Part shown: positions 6,735 through 11,467 of the stretch, one piece after another
Layout: each line of letters starts with the position of its first letter
Numbering within the stretch: position 1 is the first letter of the stretch
NCBI GenBank assembly: GCA_003447595.1
Contig: DLYT01000090.1
Coordinates: 10,453-21,919 of the forward strand
Direction: 5' to 3'
Source of the DNA: Porphyromonadaceae bacterium
Lineage (GTDB): Bacteria; Bacteroidota; Bacteroidia; Bacteroidales; CAMTPD01
DNA length: 11,467 nucleotides
Position numbers and translations under genes: made by a program
Notes under the pieces: model-generated
The model's database searches: none
Seen by the model: only the letters and a program-made list of their open reading frames with translations
Told to the model about the DNA's origin: nothing

Positions 6735-9314
6735 TTAGCGCAAATTAAGTGCCTCTTTAATACGCACTTCTATATCCATATAGTGATTAAGAGTAACATC
6801 GTCACCGCTGTTTTTACGTTTTTGAGCAAGTTTAAGTACTCTAAATAAAACGCCTCGCTTTACAGAAACAGCTTCAGAGACACGGCTCATTGCTGTATAG
6901 TTAAGATTCGTAGCTTCGATCTCTGGTCTTGGCATCATTTTCAATGCAGGCATATCTTGAGCAAGAGTGCAACAGTTGCTACGACAAGCATGCTCGTTAC
7001 GCAACGCTTTTTTAGTTGTCTTTTCTACTGCTTTGTTTGAGCTAACGATGATTGCATCAAGGAAGTTCTTTTGAGTCATTCGCTCGTACAATGACAAATC
7101 TTTTCCTTTCTCAGAACCTTTAAAGATCACATTGTAAATATCATCAAACATTTGCTCTGGCATATAGGTATTCTTCTTGCCCAATTGAGCTTCTGTTTCG
7201 TACATGCGTAACAAACGTTCGTCCTTCAACAAATTGTAGAATGTTGCGTATTGAAGTTCGCGCGCTACATTGTAAGGTGAGTATTCAACATCTCCCATTG
7301 GTGCTTGCTGAATAGCATAGCTTTTGCCCCAAGCCGGATCATTAAATAACCACGTTGGAATTACAAAAACCTCATCCAACAAATATTGAACAGCTTCTTT
7401 TTGTTTTGCGGATGCAATAGGGATGTAGCGATTTACATCATTACCTTTTACGATATTATTGATATGGAAACCACCTACATTTGCCATTACATGCTCTGCA
7501 TACATTTGCCATTGGTTTACAACACCCATAAGGAGTTTACCTGACTCAGAATAGGTTTCACCGGCAGCTTCTGTCCAAGCAGGAATATTCGGTACGATTC
7601 TTTTCAAGTTTGCCAAACCGTATTGACTTGCTTTGATTGCGTCGTCACCTAAATCTTCTGATTGAGAACGTGGATCGATACAGTTCTTTGGATCTTGTGT
7701 TTCACCATAGAAATAATAAGGATTGTCTTCATGTTTACGAATCCAATCATTTAGAATCACTAGTTCTTCTTGTGGTGTAGCCGTATCTAAATAACGATAT
7801 GCCCATTCAATGGCAAACTTGTCATAAATACCAACAACCGGATTCAACGAACTTACACCATCTTCGGGCTGCGCTACATAGTTGAAACGAGCATAGTCCA
7901 TGATAGATGAAGATGTACCCATCTTTTGAGTGAAAGATTCTGAACGCAACGAATCTACAGGGTATGAGCTTGAAGCTCCCATATTGTGCGTCATCCCGAA
8001 TGTATGACCTAACTCATGTGAAGATACAAAGCGAATCGCTTCTCCCATGCTATTTTCGGCTAACACATTGGCACGAAACTCCGGATAAGTAGCACCTAAT
8101 TGAACACGCAACCACGAATGAATAGCAGTCATAACGTTGTGCCACCATACTACATCCGCTTCAATAATCTCGCCCGAACGAGGGTCGATAATAGAAGGGC
8201 CCATCGCATTGGCACGAGCCGATGCTGCATATGTAATTACCGAGTAGCGAACATCGTCAAGATCGAAATCTTCATCCTCTTCAGTAACCTCTTTTACTTG
8301 AATCGCATTCTTGAATCCTGCCTGACGGAATGCAACATCCCAGTCGGTAACACCATCCATGATGTATTTCTTCCATTGCGTAGGAGTAGATGGGTCTACA
8401 TAAAACACGATCGGTTTTACAGGTTCAACGAGTTCACCTTTCTTGTAGCGTTCCAAATCCTCAGGCTTCGGCTCAAGTCTCCAACGGTTTACTAGTTTAC
8501 GTTTTTCAACTTGTTGTTGTTCGTCATTAAAATACCAGTGATCTGTTGTAAAGAACCCAACACGAGGATCTCCAAAACGAGGCTTCATTGGTTTTTCCGA
8601 CAACAATACTAAGTTTGTTGTTGTAAGCACACTCAATGGAATTGTCTTACTACCTTCTGTAAAGGTTGTAGACAACATTGATTTTACAAGAATGTTATTA
8701 GGGAATGATTTGATAGCTTCAATCTTTGAAAAGTCCTTTTTCACAGAACCGCCCAATGAAATACCATTATATAAATCATTGAATGTCTTTTCCGAACCAT
8801 CAAAAACCTTGTTCATCTTTACCACAATAGCAGAAGAATCTGCATTGTATGCATCGATCGCGAAGGTTTCCATTACAGACTCCGTAAAGTTATCTTTTAC
8901 AGAAGCCGCGATTGCGTCATCTTCGTTCACGGTAATCATCGGGTTGATGGTCATCACCCACAATTTATTGGCTGCCGTATCAGCTTGAAAACGGATAACT
9001 TTATTTTCATAGTTCATCCCTTTATTCAATCCGGCATCATTCAAATCAAAAGGAACACCAGATACCTTATTTACAATAAGAATATCGCGACCCAGCAGTG
9101 AATCTGGGATTTCGAAGTAATAATCACTTTTTACCTTATGCACACGAAACATACCTTCGTCTGTTTCTGCATCCTTTAGAATTTCCTGATATTTGTTCTT
9201 CTCAACAGCCGATGAATCAGCTTTTACTGAGTTCTTCTTTGTCTTTGCCATAAGTGGCATACAAAGCGAAGAGCAGCAAAAAATCAGTACGAAAAATAGA
9301 CCTGTTCTACTCAT
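6735..9314 (-). CDS. Secreted zinc metalloprotease, DUF5118-DUF5117-Met-zincin family
   Basis: An 859-residue predicted exported zinc-dependent peptidase. With the ATG at 9314, residues 1-23 form a clean signal peptide (MSRTGLFFVLIFCCSSLCM, cleavage near LMA-K) followed by a Lys-rich mature start, as I recall for this family. Next is a DUF5118-like segment (YQEILKDAETDEGMF, from ~42), a DUF5117-like beta-rich region (~100-285), and the catalytic Met-zincin domain. The zinc site is HELGHTFGMTH at 433-443 (HExxHxxGxxH; ligands His433, His437, His443, general base Glu434) and the Met-turn is SSIMDYARF around Met472. A Cys-rich patch (HACRSNCC) lies near the C-terminus. An upstream in-frame ATG at 9368 would add 18 residues and a long n-region, which makes it less attractive. 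It is the first gene of the operon with the SusC/SusD pair and probably supplies it with substrate. Its natural substrate is unknown. Confidence 0.92.
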   Translation of the reverse strand: MSRTGLFFVLIFCCSSLCMPLMAKTKKNSVKADSSAVEKNKYQEILKDAETDEGMFRVHKVKSDYYFEIPDSLLGRDILIVNKVSGVPFDLNDAGLNKGMNYENKVIRFQADTAANKLWVMTINPMITVNEDDAIAASVKDNFTESVMETFAIDAYNADSSAIVVKMNKVFDGSEKTFNDLYNGISLGGSVKKDFSKIEAIKSFPNNILVKSMLSTTFTEGSKTIPLSVLTTTNLVLLSEKPMKPRFGDPRVGFFTTDHWYFNDEQQQVEKRKLVNRWRLEPKPEDLERYKKGELVEPVKPIVFYVDPSTPTQWKKYIMDGVTDWDVAFRQAGFKNAIQVKEVTEEDEDFDLDDVRYSVITYAASARANAMGPSIIDPRSGEIIEADVVWWHNVMTAIHSWLRVQLGATYPEFRANVLAENSMGEAIRFVSSHELGHTFGMTHNMGASSSYPVDSLRSESFTQKMGTSSSIMDYARFNYVAQPEDGVSSLNPVVGIYDKFAIEWAYRYLDTATPQEELVILNDWIRKHEDNPYYFYGETQDPKNCIDPRSQSEDLGDDAIKASQYGLANLKRIVPNIPAWTEAAGETYSESGKLLMGVVNQWQMYAEHVMANVGGFHINNIVKGNDVNRYIPIASAKQKEAVQYLLDEVFVIPTWLFNDPAWGKSYAIQQAPMGDVEYSPYNVARELQYATFYNLLKDERLLRMYETEAQLGKKNTYMPEQMFDDIYNVIFKGSEKGKDLSLYERMTQKNFLDAIIVSSNKAVEKTTKKALRNEHACRSNCCTLAQDMPALKMMPRPEIEATNLNYTAMSRVSEAVSVKRGVLFRVLKLAQKRKNSGDDVTLNHYMDIEVRIKEALNLR

Positions 9315-9317
9315 TTT

Positions 9318-9329
9318 TGCGTTTAAGTT
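9318..9329 (-). repeat. Leader motif AACTTAAACGCA, copy at the protease start
   Basis: The minus strand reads AACTTAAACGCA, ending 3 nt before the preferred ATG at 9314. It is identical over twelve bases to the copy before the SusC-like gene. If translation began at 9368 instead, this copy would be coding (residues N-L-N-A), so its significance partly depends on the start choice. Confidence 0.4.
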
Positions 9330-9600
9330 ATTCGATATTAATAGTTTCTTGGCGTTAAATGACTTCATACGTTTTCACAACGATGATGTGATTAATAAAT
9401 GACAATGTTAAGGGTTACTCTATCTAAACTAAGATTTCTATCAAAAAAGCAACTTTACACACACAACCTATCGAAGATCGACAAATCGATGTAGACTCGA
9501 GTCGTTCAATATTTATTGATAAATTCTTTTAAAGCTAAGATTAAAGTTTCAGTTATCCTTTTTCAAAAAAAAACACTTTGCATAAATTGGCGTTCACAAC

Positions 9601-9618
9601 TTTCAGCACTTACAGTTT
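9601..9618 (+). repeat. Imperfect direct repeat, promoter-proximal leader copy
   Basis: TTTCAGCACTTACAGTTT here matches TTTCAACACTTACAAATT at 9839-9856 in 15 of 18 positions, same orientation, 238 nt apart. This copy lies about 70-85 nt downstream of the promoter -7 element at 9687-9694, inside the presumed transcript of the protease operon. It could be a regulator binding site, but chance similarity is possible in such AT-rich DNA. Confidence 0.3.
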
Positions 9619-9686
9619 AGTGTCCGAAAAATTACTTATCTGTATATTTATTCACAAAGACCAACATTGTCGATCATTTTATTATG

Positions 9687-9694
9687 CAAAGATA
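9687..9694 (-). promoter_or_regulatory. Bacteroidota -7 promoter element for the protease-susC-susD operon
   Basis: The minus strand reads TATCTTTG within TTTGTATCTTTGCA, close to the textbook Bacteroidota promoter (TAnnTTTG followed by CA). A GTG lies at the -33 distance instead of the usual TTG. It is the only exact TAnnTTTG on this strand that I found between 9369 and 9870. It is thus the best candidate for driving the three-gene operon, with transcription starting near 9680. Confidence 0.65.
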
Positions 9695-9838
9695 CAAAAT
9701 AATGGATGTGGTTGCACTACCTCGTTTAAATTTGTTCATTGATCTGAGAATAAATGATATTAAAAAACACTTTCCTTAAACGCTTATTTGTTAACAGTAG
9801 CCAAAACGCCCTGTTTCCCTATCATTTTGTTTTGACCA

Positions 9839-9856
9839 TTTCAACACTTACAAATT
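9839..9856 (+). repeat. Imperfect direct repeat, upstream copy
   Basis: TTTCAACACTTACAAATT is the partner of the 18-mer at 9601-9618 (15 of 18 identical). It lies between the encapsulin operon's terminator and the protease-operon promoter, about 145 nt upstream of the -7 element. The pair flanks the promoter, an arrangement compatible with a regulator bridging two sites; this is inference. Confidence 0.3.
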
Positions 9857-9870
9857 ATCACAAAATCAAC

Positions 9871-9921
9871 AAAAAAACCCGCAAATAAGAACAAACAAAG
9901 CGTCTATTCATTATTCACGGG
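9871..9921 (-). terminator. Intrinsic terminator of the EncFtn-encapsulin operon
   Basis: On the minus strand an 11-bp stem pairs CCCGTGAATAA (9921-9911) with TTATTTGCGGG (9888-9878): nine Watson-Crick pairs and two G-U wobbles around a 22-nt loop. It is followed at once by seven T residues (9877-9871). It starts 69 nt after the encapsulin stop codon and insulates this operon from the protease operon. Confidence 0.82.
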
Positions 9922-9989
9922 CACAATATACAGTTTTCGTTTATAATCTATAACTTAAAAGAATAAATTACACACGTTACAGCCGGCAA

Positions 9990-10775
9990 CTACTTAAAAA
10001 CTACAACTAAAGAAGGATCTAAAACTCTAAATGTAAAGCTTGATGTTATGAATAACTCCACTTCTTTACTTGTATAACTTTGGAAACCTAAAGCAAAGTC
10101 TTGTCCTAGCGTAATTTCGATGTTTTCATTATCCATCGGAACCAAATAAGCATTTTTGATATTATTGCTTACAACAATCTTAATATGAAGACTTTCGCTT
10201 ATATGTTTGATAAAACCAGAGTCCTTCCCTATCAAGTTTAAATAATTCCATTTGTCAGGACTTATTATCAAAGCGTAAGGAGCATCGGCAAAAGAGCGTC
10301 TTAAGATTGATGTTGCACAAACCAACGCACTCATTGTATCATCAAACGTTTTTCCAAAGTCTAAAGCTTCGTGTTCTGAAGAATGAAGTAACCCGGCAAT
10401 ACCGGCTTCCTCTAATCCTTCATAGATTGCAGCTTCTTCAAACAGTGCAGCTTTTTTCACAGCTACATCCAATGAAGATGTATCGATATCTTTAGCACCT
10501 CGGTCTATATTATCCAAATCCCAACGATTCATTTTAAAATGAATACGTTGTTCTACCAAAGGCTGCACTTTATACACACCAAATTGAGATTCTCCTTTGG
10601 TATAAACCTGCATTTTACCGGTACCGACAGCTTCGGTACTTTGCCCCATTGGCCCTACGACTGCAGCAAAACGACGTGCCGATAAGTTTGCTTTGATTAC
10701 TTCACCAGCTCTTTCATCGATAAACTTCCAACCTTCAGATGAGATTGGAGCTAAACTTCTTTTTAAGAAATCCAT
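9990..10775 (-). CDS. enc: Family 1 encapsulin nanocompartment shell protein
   Basis: A 261-residue HK97-fold shell protein (Linocin_M18/encapsulin family) that self-assembles into an icosahedral protein compartment. Similarity to the Thermotoga maritima encapsulin runs end to end. The N-terminus is MDFLKRSLAPIS (1-12), whose helix lines the interior and helps bind cargo peptides. RWDLDNIDRG (84-93) is followed by the helix KKAALFEEAAIYEG (107-120), then AYALIIS-type A-domain strands (~167-172). C-terminal strands are LGQDFALGFQ (223-232) and LFITSSFTFRVLDPSLVVVFK (241-261). Length is normal for the family, with no insertion, so it is a bare shell rather than a fused one. The gene begins 12 nt after the EncFtn stop codon and has a strong Shine-Dalgarno that overlaps that stop, unlike the other genes here. 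An intrinsic terminator follows. With EncFtn as cargo, the compartment would store oxidised iron. Confidence 0.96.
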   Translation of the reverse strand: MDFLKRSLAPISSEGWKFIDERAGEVIKANLSARRFAAVVGPMGQSTEAVGTGKMQVYTKGESQFGVYKVQPLVEQRIHFKMNRWDLDNIDRGAKDIDTSSLDVAVKKAALFEEAAIYEGLEEAGIAGLLHSSEHEALDFGKTFDDTMSALVCATSILRRSFADAPYALIISPDKWNYLNLIGKDSGFIKHISESLHIKIVVSNNIKNAYLVPMDNENIEITLGQDFALGFQSYTSKEVELFITSSFTFRVLDPSLVVVFK

Positions 10776-10782
10776 TGTATAA

Positions 10783-10789
10783 TCTCCTT
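10783..10789 (-). promoter_or_regulatory. Shine-Dalgarno of the encapsulin gene, overlapping the EncFtn stop codon
   Basis: The minus strand reads AAGGAGA, with eight bases between GGAG and the encapsulin ATG at 10775. Its first two A residues belong to the TAA stop of the EncFtn gene. No other gene start in the window has a recognisable Shine-Dalgarno, as is usual in Bacteroidota, so this one stands out. The overlap suggests translational coupling of cargo and shell. Confidence 0.7.
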
Positions 10790-11129
10790 ATTTTAATTTT
10801 CCAATTTTTAAGCCACCTGTCGACTCTTCATCTCCTTCGTCTTCCAACTCGACAATATTCTTTGCAGTAAACAAATACTTCTTCAATTGAGGGTCAAATG
10901 CTTCTGGCATTTTTCGACGAATCCATTCAAGAAGCATTGTTGCATGTTCTATCTCTTCGTTTCTATTGTGAATCAAGATCTCCCTCAATTCTGGGTCAGT
11001 TTCCACTGCGCATCTTTGATCATACCAATCAACAGCTTCAATTTCTTCTATTAAACTTTTGAATGCTTTGGCTCTGTCTCTTGCGGCAGGACTCATCTCC
11101 TTGACTGGTTCGTGATATTGTTCTTCCAT
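10788..11129 (-). CDS. encFtn: Encapsulated ferritin-like protein (EncFtn), encapsulin cargo
   Basis: A 113-residue two-helix ferritin-like protein that oxidises Fe(II) and delivers it into the encapsulin lumen. Helix 1 contains SLIEEIEAVDWYDQR (25-39) and helix 2 HNRNEEIEHATMLLEWIRR (54-72), closely matching the characterised Rhodospirillum rubrum EncFtn. By that alignment the ferroxidase ligands are Glu29, Glu59 and His62 (Glu32, Glu62, His65 in R. rubrum), with Glu28, Glu31 and Tyr36 also conserved. In the family, the site forms only at the interface between two subunits of a ring-shaped decamer. YLFT (85-88) is followed by an acidic linker (ELEDEGDEES, 94-103) and a C-terminal cargo-loading peptide, TGGLKIGKLK (104-113), fitting the L-x-[IV]-G-x-L-[KR] pattern. 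It is the first gene of the operon, upstream of the shell gene. No Shine-Dalgarno is seen. Confidence 0.95.
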   Translation of the reverse strand: MEEQYHEPVKEMSPAARDRAKAFKSLIEEIEAVDWYDQRCAVETDPELREILIHNRNEEIEHATMLLEWIRRKMPEAFDPQLKKYLFTAKNIVELEDEGDEESTGGLKIGKLK

Positions 11130-11285
11130 AACATAAATATTTTTGTTTAACTACTTTGATTATAACATTGCTCGAAAATCATTTGTTGCAAAATAAACGA
11201 ACTCAATCTATTATTCTTTTTTCACATTAAGACCATACAGATTACTTGTTATATCATTAATTAAAGTCTAATCGAGAATGAACCT
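11130..11285. promoter_or_regulatory. Divergent intergenic region between EncFtn operon and ClC-like gene
   Basis: This 156-bp AT-rich region must hold the promoters of both divergent units. On the minus strand TTATTTTG (complement of 11189-11196 approximately) is a one-mismatch -7 candidate for the EncFtn operon. On the plus strand TATTTTTG (11138-11145) matches TAnnTTTG exactly but lies 140 nt from the ClC-like start. Neither has a clear -33 partner. I saw no convincing Fur, DtxR or OxyR-type palindrome. Confidence 0.4.
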
Positions 11286-11467
11286 ATGCTGGGAATAAAA
11301 CATAAAATAAGCCACCTTATCGGCACCGAAAAAGCAAAGCAACTTTTTGAAACCATACTAGACACGCGCATCTATGCATTAGGAATTGTTGTAGGTATTA
11401 TAACAGCAGCCGTATGTATTCCATTTCGAATGCTGGTTTCCGAAGCCGCAACGTTAAGAGAACATTT
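11286..11467 (+). CDS. Probable ClC-family chloride channel/antiporter, N-terminal fragment
   Basis: The frame opens at ATG 11286 and continues past the window end, giving 60 complete codons. The only upstream in-frame sequence back to a stop codon (11262-11264) contains no other ATG. After a basic, amphipathic N-terminus (MLGIKHKISHLIG) comes a first membrane segment, ALGIVVGIITAAVCIPFRML (residues ~36-55), followed by VSEAATLREH. The G-[IL]-[IV]-T-x-x-V-x-x-x-F-R pattern then an amphipathic stretch resembles helix B of ClC proteins, which carry Cl- through the inner membrane as channels or H+ antiporters. The selectivity motifs (GSGIP, GxEGP) would lie beyond the window, so the call rests on the N-terminus alone. 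Another membrane protein is possible. Confidence 0.6.
   Translation, partial: MLGIKHKISHLIGTEKAKQLFETILDTRIYALGIVVGIITAAVCIPFRMLVSEAATLREH

Larger units (their letters stand above)
9315..9989 (-). other. Non-coding AT-rich region: operon leader, promoter and upstream terminator
   Basis: This 675-nt stretch has no credible gene on either strand. From right to left it holds the 3' untranslated region and terminator of the encapsulin operon (to 9871), then about 175 nt of upstream DNA. A strong promoter -7 element follows at 9687-9694, and then a leader of more than 350 nt before the protease start at 9314. The leader contains the palindrome GACTCGAGTC (9494-9503). Two similar 18-mers lie at 9601-9618 and 9839-9856, either side of the promoter. 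I could not fold it into any riboswitch class I know. Confidence 0.6.

Noticed and set aside
8100..8495. 131-codon plus-strand reading frame
   Set aside because: Lies wholly antisense to the metalloprotease catalytic region, which has clear family motifs; the plus-strand product has no recognisable domain or signal.
9315..9368. 18-residue N-terminal extension of the metalloprotease
   Set aside because: Starting at 9314 gives a compact signal peptide; the extension lengthens the n-region without benefit. Not fully excluded.
9727..9734. Plus-strand TAAATTTG resembling a -7 promoter element
   Set aside because: No plus-strand gene follows it, and AT-rich DNA yields such matches by chance. An antisense or small RNA start cannot be ruled out but has no other support.
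11278..11298. ATG at 11278 as an alternative start for the ClC-like gene
   Set aside because: It is in a different frame and reaches a stop codon after six codons; the frame starting at 11286 is the one that stays open.

Overview
The window reads as chromosomal DNA of a member of the Bacteroidota, most likely a Bacteroidales-type organism. The grounds are a SusC/SusD pair, a Met-zincin protease of a family centred on this phylum, promoter -7 elements of the form TAnnTTTG, and gene starts that mostly lack a Shine-Dalgarno sequence. Genus cannot be fixed from the sequence alone. All genes but the last lie on the minus strand, so transcription runs from high to low coordinates.

Right edge (11286-11467, plus strand): the first ~60 codons of a probable ClC chloride channel/antiporter, divergent from the next operon. 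From 11129 down to 9990 is a two-gene encapsulin nanocompartment operon. An encapsulated ferritin-like protein (EncFtn) with a C-terminal cargo-loading peptide is followed 12 nt later by the family 1 encapsulin shell. A convincing intrinsic terminator (9871-9921) closes it. This is an iron oxidation and storage organelle.

From 9870 to 9315 lies an AT-rich non-coding stretch with a near-consensus Bacteroidota promoter (-7 at 9687-9694) and an apparent leader of over 350 nt. It leads into a three-gene operon: a secreted zinc metalloprotease (DUF5118/DUF5117/Met-zincin), a SusC-like TonB-dependent transporter and a SusD-like surface lipoprotein. The operon ends in an intrinsic terminator at 1919-1965. 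With a protease and no glycosidase present, the likely job is capture and uptake of peptides or protein fragments rather than glycans, which is inference. All three genes carry the same short motif (TTAAACGCA) just upstream of their starts.

Beyond that terminator is a monocistronic cation diffusion facilitator (875-1861) with its own promoter, an unusual metal-site signature and a Cys-rich tail. The left edge (1-731) holds the N-terminal two thirds or so of a DcaP-like outer-membrane porin, preceded by a perfect 13-bp inverted repeat.

No RNA genes, insertion sequences, CRISPR arrays or phage genes were seen. The best candidate for a distinctive system is the EncFtn-encapsulin operon. The protease-SusCD operon with its repeated leader motif comes second.
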